The translations under genes and the position numbers were made by a program. A DNA stretch of 64,000 nt from contig NZ_JADCKF010000010.1 in assembly GCF_014982855.1 (NCBI RefSeq), positions 62,001-126,000 of the forward strand. The letters are read 5' to 3'. Below the pieces are notes generated by a model. The model made no database searches and was not told the origin of the DNA. It saw only the letters and a program-made list of their open reading frames with translations. Numbering within the stretch: position 1 is the first letter of the stretch; the number at the start of each line of letters is the position of its first letter. The DNA comes from Pseudoflavonifractor gallinarum. GTDB lineage: Bacteria > Bacillota > Clostridia > Oscillospirales > Oscillospiraceae. This document shows positions 33,808 to 41,792 of the stretch, one piece after another.

Positions 33808-34649
33808 TCCCCGCGCCGCTGGAGTATCCGCCCTATACGGCCCAGCGGCTGTGCCCGGGGCTGTGGCACATCCAGGACGCCACGGCCGACCATCCGCCCG
33901 GGACGCAGCCGGACGGGAGCTTTCACAGCCCCTCCAGCGTCTATGTGGTGGAGACCCCCAGCCAGGTCCTGGTCGTTGATCTGGGGCCGCCCTACCCGGG
34001 GCAGGCCCTGCGCGCCCTGGTGGACCGGATCGCCGGGGGGCGCGCCATCCAGGTGGCCATCACCCACAACCACTTCGACCACATCGGCGCTCTGCGCCAG
34101 TTTGAGGACTGCCTCCACCATCTGCCCCAACGCGATCCCATCCAGACGGCCGCCCCATCCCGCCTTCTCACCGGGGGCGAGTCTATCGCCCTGCCCCCCT
34201 ATCACTTTCAGGTCCTGGCGGTTCCGGGACACACCCGGGGGAGCCTCGCCTTCTACGAGCCGGAGCAGGGCTGGCTCTTCACCGGGGACGCCTTCGGCTC
34301 CAGCTATGTCTGGCTCCTCTTCCTCCCCGACGCTGTGGAGGTCTACCGGGACACGCTGCGCCGGACCCTGGCGCTTCTGGGGGAGCGGGAGGATCTGCTC
34401 CTCCTGCCCGGGCACCGCTACCAGCAGCAGATCCTTCCCGTCCCCGGGATCGATCCCCGCTCCCCCCGCAATCCCCGGCTGGGCCTCCCCTATCTCCGGG
34501 ACATGCTCACCCTGAGCGAGCAGATTTTGGCCGGGACCGCCGCCTCCCGCCCCTTCCAGGCCTGCGGCCGGGAGGACCTGGCGGCCTACACCTACGGCCG
34601 GGCCGAGATCGACGCCCTGCTGCCCGGCCGTCCGCCGGTGGAGCTCTGA
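33804..34649 (+). CDS. Metallo-beta-lactamase fold hydrolase
   Basis: 281 aa from a GTG start. The metal-binding motif HNHFDHIG near residue 87 is intact, with PGHTRGSLAFY, FTGDAFGSS and LLPGHRYQQ providing the remaining ligands. The substrate is unknown; the group includes glyoxalase-II-like and other hydrolases. The GTG is chosen because it gives the normal fold start (CPGLWHIQDATAD) and overlaps the HD gene stop (GTGA). A longer frame upstream lies inside the HD gene and is unrelated. Confidence 0.85.
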   Translation: MIPAPLEYPPYTAQRLCPGLWHIQDATADHPPGTQPDGSFHSPSSVYVVETPSQVLVVDLGPPYPGQALRALVDRIAGGRAIQVAITHNHFDHIGALRQFEDCLHHLPQRDPIQTAAPSRLLTGGESIALPPYHFQVLAVPGHTRGSLAFYEPEQGWLFTGDAFGSSYVWLLFLPDAVEVYRDTLRRTLALLGEREDLLLLPGHRYQQQILPVPGIDPRSPRNPRLGLPYLRDMLTLSEQILAGTAASRPFQACGREDLAAYTYGRAEIDALLPGRPPVEL

Positions 34650-34691
34650 ACTTTCACCAAATTTTAATCTTTCTTCCGCCCTCCCTCTGTT

Positions 34692-34720
34692 GCTTTTTCC
34701 CCATGGAACGGCTATACTAA
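34692..34720 (+). promoter_or_regulatory. Promoter of the large membrane protein gene
   Basis: TTGCTT, 17 nt, TATACT, about 48 nt before the TTG start. Confidence 0.75.
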
Positions 34721-34768
34721 GGAGTATTCGCACCGGAACTTTTTGGTACAACAGAAGGAGAATGTATT

Positions 34769-36556
34769 TTGAATCAGTCAGCAAACGGCAAAAAACGTCG
34801 TTCCCCCCGCAGTAAAGCGGGAAAGATCCTCTTGAATCTGGTGGTCACCCTGGTGGTGGGTCTGGTCTATTTCTACGTGTCCCTGCCCGCCCTCAACCCC
34901 CAGTCCGGTGATTTTTACAGCTTCATCGGCCTGCTGTGCATCACCTATGTCATCTCGGCCCTGATCACCTCCGGCTTCTCGTCGGGTCTGGACCAGGCCG
35001 CCATGCCCAAGGAGCACTTCAAGGAGTATTTCCGCTTCATCAAGCAGCAGTGTCTCCCCATCGGCGTGCTGTTCCTGGCCCTGATCGCCGTGGCCCTGGT
35101 GGGCCAGGTCATCTCCATGCCCATCTTCCGGGCGGGGGCCTACCGGGATCTGCTGACCGTGGAGACCGGCGACTTCGCCAAGGAGATCACCCAGATCTCC
35201 TTCGACGAGATCCCCACCCTGGACAAGGACTCGGCCAATTACCTGGGTGACCGGCAGATGGGTACCCTCAGCGACATGGTCAGCCAGTTTGACTACTCCA
35301 ACGAGTCCACCCAGATCAACTACCAGGGCCGCCCGGTCCGCGTGGCCCCCATCGCCTACGCCGACCTCATCAAGTGGTTCACCAACCGCACCCAGGGCCT
35401 GCCCGCCTATGTGGTGGTGGACATGGTGACCCAGGAGGCCAAGGTGGTGCGCCTCTCCGAGGGGATGAAGTACTCCTTCTCCGAGCCCCTCAACCGCAAC
35501 GTCATGCGCCACCTGCGCTTCTCCTATCCCACCTACATGTTCGATACCCCCCGCTTTGAGATCGACGAGGAGGGCACGCCCTACTGGATCGCCCCCCGGA
35601 TCATCAAGACCATCGGTCTCTTCGGCGGCACCGACACCAAGGGTGCAGTGCTGATGAACGCCATCACCGGCGAGTGTCAGTACTATGAGGAGGTCCCCTC
35701 CTGGGTGGACAATGTCTGCAACCCCAACCTCATCATGGAGCAGTATAACTACCACGGAACGCTGGTCAACGGCTTCATCAACTCCATCTTCGGTCAGCGG
35801 GATGTGACGGTGGTCACCCAGGGCTACAACTACATCGCCCTCAACGACGACGTGTACATGTACACCGGCGTCACCTCCATCAACTCCGACCAGTCCAACC
35901 TGGGCTTCCTGCTCTCCAACCAGCGCACCAAGGAGACCAAGTTCTACAAGGCCCCCGGCGCCACCGAGGAGGCGGCCAAGGCCTCCGCCCAGGGCGTGGT
36001 GCAGGACCTGGGCTACACGGCCACCTTCCCCCTGCTCCTCAACATCGCCGATGAGCCCACCTATTTCATCCCCCTCAAGGACGCCGCCAACCTGGTCAAG
36101 AGCTATGCCATGGTCAACGTGGCCCGGTATGACATCGTGGCCACCGGCAGCTCGGTCACGGCCTGTGAGCAGCAGTATATCCAGCTCCTGGCCCAGAAGG
36201 GGGTCACCTCAGAGGAGGAGCTGCCCCAGACCCAGGTCAGCGGCGTGATCGCGGAGATCCGCTCGGCGGTCCTGGACGGAAATACCTACTATTTCCTCCG
36301 TCTGGAGGGCGATGAGACCTTCTACACCGTGTCGGCTGCCCAGAATCCCACCGCTGTGATCCTCAACGTGGGCGATACGGTCACCATCCAGCACGAGATC
36401 CGGGAGGGCGCCTCCGACATTCTGAGCGGCTCCTCGGTCACGCTGGACCGCAGGGGCGACGGCGCTGCCGTCCCCGTGGTGCCCTCCGCCGTTCCCGCCC
36501 TTCCCCAGCCCAGCGAAACGCCTGCCGTGGAGGAATCCATCCCTCCCGCAGCGTGA
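34769..36556 (+). CDS. Conserved large membrane protein of unknown function
   Basis: 595 aa from a TTG start with AGAAGGAG 8 nt upstream. Basic N-terminus (KKRRSPRSK), then three hydrophobic segments at about residues 20-42, 50-70 and 92-114, then a long extracytoplasmic-looking domain of about 420 residues and a Pro-rich tail (VPSAVPALPQPSETPA). Between about residues 490 and 570 lies a small beta-rich part (GDTVTIQHEI). I recognise it only as a type seen in clostridial genomes without a known role. No cysteines cluster and no enzyme motif is seen. Single gene with its own promoter and terminator. Confidence 0.78.
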   Translation: MNQSANGKKRRSPRSKAGKILLNLVVTLVVGLVYFYVSLPALNPQSGDFYSFIGLLCITYVISALITSGFSSGLDQAAMPKEHFKEYFRFIKQQCLPIGVLFLALIAVALVGQVISMPIFRAGAYRDLLTVETGDFAKEITQISFDEIPTLDKDSANYLGDRQMGTLSDMVSQFDYSNESTQINYQGRPVRVAPIAYADLIKWFTNRTQGLPAYVVVDMVTQEAKVVRLSEGMKYSFSEPLNRNVMRHLRFSYPTYMFDTPRFEIDEEGTPYWIAPRIIKTIGLFGGTDTKGAVLMNAITGECQYYEEVPSWVDNVCNPNLIMEQYNYHGTLVNGFINSIFGQRDVTVVTQGYNYIALNDDVYMYTGVTSINSDQSNLGFLLSNQRTKETKFYKAPGATEEAAKASAQGVVQDLGYTATFPLLLNIADEPTYFIPLKDAANLVKSYAMVNVARYDIVATGSSVTACEQQYIQLLAQKGVTSEEELPQTQVSGVIAEIRSAVLDGNTYYFLRLEGDETFYTVSAAQNPTAVILNVGDTVTIQHEIREGASDILSGSSVTLDRRGDGAAVPVVPSAVPALPQPSETPAVEESIPPAA

Positions 36557-36580
36557 TCCTCTTCTAGTTCCAAGCATATT

Positions 36581-36622
36581 AGCCCCGTCCGATTCTGAAG
36601 AACCGGACGGGGCTGTGTTTTA
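36581..36622 (+). terminator. Terminator of the large membrane protein gene
   Basis: Stem AGCCCCGTCCG / CGGACGGGGCT with a 12-nt loop, followed by GTGTTTTAT. Confidence 0.85.
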
Positions 36623-36673
36623 TCCGCCCATCCCGGCATAGGATAGAGTAAATCAGGATGGGAGGCCGCGCCG

Positions 36674-37735
36674 ATGGAGACCATCTCGCTGTGTATGATC
36701 GTAAAAAATGAGGAGGCCGTACTGGAACGCTGTCTGAACAGCGCCCGGGGGATCTGGGACGAGCTGATCGTGGTAGACACCGGTTCCCAGGACCGGACGC
36801 GGGAGATCGCCGCCCGCTTTACCGACCAGGTCCTCTCCTTCCCCTGGCAGGACGATTTCTCTGCCGCACGCAATGCTTCCTTTGAACGGGCCTCCGGCTC
36901 CTACTGTATGTGGCTGGACGCGGACGACGTGCTGCTCCCGGAGGACCGGGACGCCTTTCTCGCCGTGAAGGAACAGGACCTGCCCGAGGCCGATGTGGTC
37001 ATGGCCCGCTATCAGACTCTGGACGCGGACGGGGCCCCCGTCCTCTCCTATTACCGGGAGCGCATCGTGCGCAACGTGCCCTGGCTGCGCTGGAGCGGCG
37101 CGGTCCACGAGGCCATCCCACCGCTGGGCCGCGTGGTATACACCGAGGCGGCCGTCACCCACCGGAAGGAGCGCCCCGGCGATCCGGACCGGAATCTGCG
37201 CATCCTGGAGGGGCTGCGCGCCTCCGGGCGCAACCTCTCCCCCCGGGAACAGTTCTACTATGGCCGGGAGCTCTACGAGCACGGCCGCTATGAGGACGCC
37301 GTACAGGAGCTGGAGCTCTTTCTGACCGTAGGCTGGGGCTGGCGGGAGAACAATCTGGAGGCCTGCCGGGTCCTATCGGCCTGTTACAGCGCCCTGCACC
37401 GCCCCCGCTGTGCCCTGCGCGCCCTGCTGGAGTCCCTGGCCTTTGATTCGCCCCGGGCCGAGATCTGCTGTGACCTGGGCAATTTCTTTCTGGAGCGGGA
37501 GGATTACCGCTCTGCCATCCGCTGGTATGAGCAGGCCCTCTCCTGTACCCGGGACGACCGCTCGGGCGCCTTTGTCCGGCCGGACTGCTACGGCTATCTC
37601 CCCGCCATGCAGCTGTGCGTCTGTTACCACCGTCTGGGGGAGCGGGAGCAGGCTGCGGCCTGGAACGAGCGGGCCGGGGCATTCCGGCCGGACGATCCGG
37701 CGGTCCTGCGCAACCGCGCCTTTTTTGCGGGCTGA
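36674..37735 (+). CDS. Family 2 glycosyltransferase with C-terminal TPR-like helices
   Basis: 353 aa. The GT-A start ISLCMIVKNEEAVLERCL, the VVDTGSQDRT nucleotide-sugar loop and the WLDADDVL metal-binding DxD motif are present within the first 90 residues. The C-terminal part (about 205-350) is made of helix pairs of TPR type (REQFYYGRELYEHGRYEDAV, YRSAIRWYEQAL). Such proteins transfer sugars to proteins or cell-surface glycans; acceptor unknown. GGGAGG lies 9 nt before the ATG. Confidence 0.9.
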   Translation: METISLCMIVKNEEAVLERCLNSARGIWDELIVVDTGSQDRTREIAARFTDQVLSFPWQDDFSAARNASFERASGSYCMWLDADDVLLPEDRDAFLAVKEQDLPEADVVMARYQTLDADGAPVLSYYRERIVRNVPWLRWSGAVHEAIPPLGRVVYTEAAVTHRKERPGDPDRNLRILEGLRASGRNLSPREQFYYGRELYEHGRYEDAVQELELFLTVGWGWRENNLEACRVLSACYSALHRPRCALRALLESLAFDSPRAEICCDLGNFFLEREDYRSAIRWYEQALSCTRDDRSGAFVRPDCYGYLPAMQLCVCYHRLGEREQAAAWNERAGAFRPDDPAVLRNRAFFAG

Positions 37736-37747
37736 GCACCCAAATAC

Positions 37748-37782
37748 AAAAAGCCGGTCCGGAATATTTCCGGACCGGCTAA
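37748..37782 (-). terminator. Terminator hairpin left of repeat copy 4
   Basis: Stem AGCCGGTCCGGAA / TTCCGGACCGGCT with a 3-nt loop and an A-run on its left, so the T-run lies on the minus strand. The same stem with another loop recurs at 38004-38033. Confidence 0.8.
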
Positions 37783-37801
37783 AGTGTGTTTCTGCGTTTT
37801 G

Positions 37802-38002
37802 TGCTGCAAGAGCCTCGCAGAGTTCCGCCGTCCACAGACGGCGGAAGAAGGTCAAAATCGTGTTTTCCGGCGGCGTGTACGTCGGAAAACACTCCCCTCA
37901 GGCCGCAAGTGTGCGAGCGCCAGCGAGTGCGCGCAGCGGACTGCATCCCCTCGAAAAAATGCCTGCATTTTTGAGAAGCGTGTCGAACGTGTTCGACACG
38001 CT
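37802..38002 (-). repeat. Structured repeat type A, copy 4 (full, reversed)
   Basis: About 201 bp filling the convergent space between the glycosyltransferase and PBP genes. On the minus strand it has the GTGTCGAA/TTCGACAC end stem, AAAATGC/GCATTTT, GC-rich arm, GTGTTTTCCG/CGGAAAACAC and TTCCGCCGTC/GACGGCGGAA with one loop change. It ends CTCTTGCAGCA like copy 3. It lies between two terminators that share the same stem. Confidence 0.87.
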
Positions 38003-38003
38003 G

Positions 38004-38038
38004 AGCCGGTCCGGAGAAAACTCCGGACCGGCTCTTTT
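38004..38038 (+). terminator. Terminator hairpin right of repeat copy 4
   Basis: Stem AGCCGGTCCGGAG / CTCCGGACCGGCT with AAAA loop and CTTTT on the plus side. Same 11 outer pairs as the hairpin at 37752-37780; the innermost pairs and loop differ. Confidence 0.8.
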
Positions 38039-39408
38039 CAATATCCGTTGACGATGGCATCCAGCACTTTGGAGGCCACAGCTCCGGCGGTGTCGGAGCC
38101 GCTGCTTCCCTCCTCCACCAGGACCACGAAGGCATAGGGGGCGTCCTCGTTGCGGAGAAAACCCGCAAACCAGGTGTTGGGGGCCTTGCCGCCACCCACC
38201 TCCCCTGTGCCCGACTTGGCGCAGATGTCCATGTTGGGGAAACGGCTGCTGCCATAGGTCTGGGCCACATTGTTGGCCATCATATCCGCCAGACGGCTGG
38301 CGGTGTCCCGGTCCACCAGAGAGGCGGTCTGTTTTTTCAGGTAGAAGGACGCGGGGGTACCCAGCGGGGTCTCCGTCTTCTGGATGAGCTGGGGGACGGC
38401 AGCCTTCCCGCCGTTTGCCACTGCTCCCATCCACACCATCATGGCGCAGGGGTTGACCAGGTCGTTATACTGTCCCACACCGGCCCAGCCCAGCTGGTTG
38501 GGGGTGGTCCCCACGTCAAAGCGGCCTGCCGCCGTGGGGATCCCGTTTACCTTGTACTGGCTGGTCAGTCCGGCCTGGGTCACATAGCGCTCCATGGTCT
38601 CCGCGCCCAATTCGGCGGCCAGCTGGCCGAACACCCCGTTGCAGGAATTGGCAAAGGCCCCGTAGATGTCCATCTCCCCATGTGCGTGGGGACAGGTGAT
38701 GACCTCGCCCCCCACCTGGGTGGAGCCTGTACAGGTAAAGGTCCGGCTGAACAGATCGGGGATCTCCTCAATGGCGGCTGTCAGGGTCACCGTCTTGAAA
38801 ATGGAGCCCGGCGTAAAGGTCCCCGAGAGAAAGCGGTTCAGGTAGACCCCGTCATAGCGCTCGTCCCCCTCCTCAATCACCGGCGGATTGGCCGGGTCAA
38901 AGCTGGGCGAGGAGACCATGCACACGATCTCTCCGGTCTTGTAGTTGTAGACGCCCACCGTCCCCTTTTTCCCGCCCAGGGCCTGGTAGGCGATGTAGTT
39001 GTAGCGGGCGTCCAGGGTGAGGTAGAGGTCGTTTCCCTCGCCCAGGGGGCTGTATGCGCCGGTGAGCAGATTGTAGCCCGAGAGCTTATCCGCAAAGGCC
39101 ACCAGCGCGCCGGTGCCGATGTTGCCCGACGGGTCGCCCACCGCATGGAGGGTGGCCTCCCGCACAGTGGCATTGTCGTAATAGCGGCGGTTTCCCGCCT
39201 CGTCCACCCAGGAGAGCACATCGCCGTCCCGGTCCAGGACCCGCCCCACGGCCAGCTGTCCCTGGCTGTTGTAGAGATGGCGGTTGGCGGCGAAGCCCGC
39301 CCAGCGTCCGCCGCTGAGCGCAAAGCGCACGCAGAACAGTCCCAGGCCCAGCAGCATGGCCAGGGCCAGCAGAAGGCAGACTACCGCCCGTTTTTCAATC
39401 TTCTTCAT
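38038..39408 (-). CDS. Penicillin-binding protein transpeptidase (PbpA/FtsI-like)
   Basis: 456 aa. One N-terminal membrane anchor (VCLLLALAMLLGLGLFCVRF), a short linker domain and a transpeptidase domain with SxxK as GSIFKTVT near residue 245, SxN as FANSCNGVF and the KTG box as KSGTGE. It crosslinks peptidoglycan. It lacks the large dimerisation domain of class B PBPs and is the length of actinobacterial PbpA. The ATG at 39408 is chosen: it gives MKKIEKRAV and overlaps the upstream FHA-FtsW gene by 14 nt, so glycan polymerase and transpeptidase are coupled. Confidence 0.9.
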   Translation of the reverse strand: MKKIEKRAVVCLLLALAMLLGLGLFCVRFALSGGRWAGFAANRHLYNSQGQLAVGRVLDRDGDVLSWVDEAGNRRYYDNATVREATLHAVGDPSGNIGTGALVAFADKLSGYNLLTGAYSPLGEGNDLYLTLDARYNYIAYQALGGKKGTVGVYNYKTGEIVCMVSSPSFDPANPPVIEEGDERYDGVYLNRFLSGTFTPGSIFKTVTLTAAIEEIPDLFSRTFTCTGSTQVGGEVITCPHAHGEMDIYGAFANSCNGVFGQLAAELGAETMERYVTQAGLTSQYKVNGIPTAAGRFDVGTTPNQLGWAGVGQYNDLVNPCAMMVWMGAVANGGKAAVPQLIQKTETPLGTPASFYLKKQTASLVDRDTASRLADMMANNVAQTYGSSRFPNMDICAKSGTGEVGGGKAPNTWFAGFLRNEDAPYAFVVLVEEGSSGSDTAGAVASKVLDAIVNGY

Positions 39409-41284
39409 CGTCCGCCTCCGCTCCGTATCCGCCGTATCCGGGCCCAAAGTCAAAATCAAAGTCCACCAGATCCTCGTCCTCTCCGGTGGGGATCACTCTG
39501 CTCCGGCCCCGGGTGGAGCGGCGGGCCAGGTGCTCCTGCCGCTCAGGGCCCTTTCTCCGCCCGGGCAGGCGGATGGCAAAGCTGGCGTTCTGCCGGGTGT
39601 CGGTAGCCTTCAGGAAGGCCAGCAGGCCCCAGGACGAGAGCATGGAGGAGCCGCCGTTGGACACGAACGGGAAGGTCACGCCGGTCAGCGGCAGGATGTC
39701 CACCGCGCCCAGCACGTTCAGCGCCGTCTGGAACACCATCATGGAGGTGGCCGCACAGGCGGCAATGATATAAAAGCTGGACCGCCCCGCCCGGCAGGCC
39801 CGCACCGCAAAGACCGCCAGGGTCAGGATACAGCACACCGCCAGGACGGCGATGACGAGGCCCCACTCCTCGCAGAGCATGCCGAACACCAGATCGGTGT
39901 CGGCGGCCGGGACCCGGTAGAGCCAGCCCCGGCCTGGTCCCACGCCCACCAGACCGCCGGAGGCCGCCGCCGACATGGTGCGGGTCTGCTGAAAGCCTCC
40001 GTCCGAGGCGTACTGCCAGGCGTGCCCCCAGGTGGCAAAGCGCCGCAGGATGTAGGGTTTGAGGGAGAGCAGCATGAACCCGCCGAAGACGGCCGCGCCG
40101 CAGATGAGGGCCAGGGTGGCCCAGTCTCCGGAGCGGAGATAGGCGATCACCAGGAAGGTGATGAAAAAGATGGCCGCGGTGCCAAAGTCGCTCATCAGCG
40201 CCAGGCAGCCCATACAGGCTCCGGTCAGGACGATGAACAGGCCCAGGTTCCGCTTCCGGAAGAGGCGCTCCAGCGTGGCGGCCCCGGCAAAGATGTAGCA
40301 GATCTTGGCCACCTCCGAGGGCTGGAAGGAGATGCCGCCGATGCTGATCCAGTTGGCCGCGCCGTATTTCACCTGCCCCACCACCAGGGACAGACCCAGC
40401 AGGCAGATGGCCCCCACCGCCATGACCCAGCGGATCTTCTTCACCCGCTCCAGGTCCCGGAGAAAGATCCCCAGCACCAGGAAGAGCACCAGCCCCAGCA
40501 GCATGGCGGCCAGTTGCTTGAAGAGGGCGTGGGGCGCGGAGGACGCGGTCACCGACAGGGACAGGGTACACAGGAAAAAGGCAATGAGCTCCATCTCAAA
40601 GCCCACTCGCCGCAGTGCCCGCAGGGTGAGGAAGTAGATCCACATCAGAGCGGTCAGCGTAAAGAAGGCCAGGGGCAGGGAGACCTCGGCCTCCTCCCCC
40701 GCCGCTACCACCAGCTGGAGGGCGGCCAGGACCTGAAAGACCGTCAGGAGCACCAGCGGCCCCCAGGGCGAGGAGGGCTTCTCCACCCTCCGGCGGCGCT
40801 GCCGCCGCTCCTCCTGCTCCTCCTGGGAGACCGGCAGCAGCACGGTCTCCACTCCGCCCAGGCTGAGCACGTCACCAAAGGTCACCGGCGCGCTGCCCTG
40901 GACCGGCTTTCCATTGACCCGTACCCCGCCCTTGGAGTCCAGGTCGTGGACGGTCCAGGTGTCATCCTCGGCACGGATCAGCGCCGCGTGCTGGCGGGAG
41001 ACCACCGGGTAGTTGAGCACTACGTCCGAGGACTTTCCCCGCCCCAGAATGTTCTCCCAGTGGGTCAGGGGCTCCTCCGCCCCGTTGGGCAGGGTCAGGT
41101 AGGCCCACACCTCCGGCAGATGGGGGACCTTTAACAGGGAGCGGATGGCCCCGGCCAGAATCCCCAGCGCCAGCACCGGGAACACAAAGCGGACCACCGA
41201 GGTAAACCAGGCTGCCAGCATGGGATAACGGGCCGGCAGCGTCAAAAACGCATGGATCAGATCCTGCGGCTGTGATAAAAGCAA
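39395..41284 (-). CDS. FHA domain-FtsW/RodA glycosyltransferase fusion
   Basis: About 629 aa. After a first membrane helix comes an FHA phosphothreonine-binding domain (residues about 70-145: ILGRGKSSDVVLNYPVVSRQH, core GRGKSSDVVLNYPVVSRQHA). A SEDS family polymerase with ten or so helices follows, with the typical WISIGGISFQPSEVAKI and SDFGTAAIFFITFLVI segments. The TTG at 41284 is preferred because AAGGAGG lies 8 nt upstream and the promoter start leaves it a 38-nt leader; a TTG at 41314 would have almost no leader. The FHA suggests control by a Ser/Thr kinase, none of which is nearby. Confidence 0.88.
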   Translation of the reverse strand: MLLSQPQDLIHAFLTLPARYPMLAAWFTSVVRFVFPVLALGILAGAIRSLLKVPHLPEVWAYLTLPNGAEEPLTHWENILGRGKSSDVVLNYPVVSRQHAALIRAEDDTWTVHDLDSKGGVRVNGKPVQGSAPVTFGDVLSLGGVETVLLPVSQEEQEERRQRRRRVEKPSSPWGPLVLLTVFQVLAALQLVVAAGEEAEVSLPLAFFTLTALMWIYFLTLRALRRVGFEMELIAFFLCTLSLSVTASSAPHALFKQLAAMLLGLVLFLVLGIFLRDLERVKKIRWVMAVGAICLLGLSLVVGQVKYGAANWISIGGISFQPSEVAKICYIFAGAATLERLFRKRNLGLFIVLTGACMGCLALMSDFGTAAIFFITFLVIAYLRSGDWATLALICGAAVFGGFMLLSLKPYILRRFATWGHAWQYASDGGFQQTRTMSAAASGGLVGVGPGRGWLYRVPAADTDLVFGMLCEEWGLVIAVLAVCCILTLAVFAVRACRAGRSSFYIIAACAATSMMVFQTALNVLGAVDILPLTGVTFPFVSNGGSSMLSSWGLLAFLKATDTRQNASFAIRLPGRRKGPERQEHLARRSTRGRSRVIPTGEDEDLVDFDFDFGPGYGGYGAEADDEED

Positions 41285-41328
41285 TGCGACATCCTCCTTT
41301 TTAACGGAATCCAAAGGGATTGCCTCCT

Positions 41329-41357
41329 ATTATACCACAACTTTTTCCCCGCGCAAA
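41329..41357 (-). promoter_or_regulatory. Promoter of the FHA-FtsW/PBP operon
   Basis: Minus strand has a perfect TATAAT, with TTTGCG 17 nt upstream as a weak -35. The predicted transcript start is near 41322. Confidence 0.7.
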
Positions 41358-41434
41358 TCGGCCCGTTTTGCCCCCCCGCTCCGGGCAGCCGGAGTCCCCC
41401 CTCCGATTTCTCCGGGGGAATTTCAAAAAAACGG

Positions 41435-41462
41435 TTGACTTTTCTTGGATTTGTATTATACT
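41435..41462 (+). promoter_or_regulatory. Promoter of the glycine cleavage operon
   Basis: TTGACT, 16 nt, TATACT, in an AT-rich patch; it precedes the glycine riboswitch by about 70 nt. Confidence 0.82.
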
Positions 41463-41532
41463 TATAAGTACAAAATAAAACTCAATAGTTTAAACTCCTT
41501 ATATTGAAAAATTCTATATCGTTCGGATGACA

Positions 41533-41697
41533 TGACCGAGAGAGTGCGAGGACAGTCGCCGCCGAAGGGGAATCAGAAAATCTCTCAGGCAAACGGATCG
41601 GCCATTGACGAGACTCTGGAAAGCGTGGAAGTTTTTTCCTCGCACCGAAGATGCAACCTCATCTATGTGAGGGAAACTTTCAGGTTATGACAGAGCG
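41533..41697 (+). promoter_or_regulatory. Tandem glycine riboswitch
   Basis: Two consecutive glycine aptamers. The first has ACCGAGAGAG, CGCCGAAGGGG, and TCTCAGGCAAACGGAT. The second has CTGGAAAGCG, GCACCGAAGATGCAA, and CTTTCAGGTTATGACAGAG. This matches the known two-aptamer glycine riboswitch. It lies directly upstream of gcvT, the classic target. Its end overlaps the terminator at 41694-41722, so glycine binding should prevent termination and turn the cleavage operon on. Confidence 0.93.
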
Positions 41698-41722
41698 TAT
41701 AGCATTTGCTATGCGCTTTTTT
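41694..41722 (+). terminator. Expression-platform terminator of the glycine riboswitch
   Basis: Stem GCGTATAGCA / TGCTATGCGC (one G-T pair) followed by six T. Its left arm shares bases with the closing stem of the second aptamer, giving mutually exclusive folds. Confidence 0.82.
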
Positions 41723-41792
41723 CATACCATTCAGTAACCGTCAGTATAATTTCTAATTTTTCTAGTTTACATTATCACAGGAGGTCATGATC

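Noticed and set aside
10022-38002. Group II intron or CRISPR array as the explanation of the repeats
   Set aside because: No intron domain V, no reverse transcriptase, and copies are kilobases apart rather than regularly spaced with spacers.
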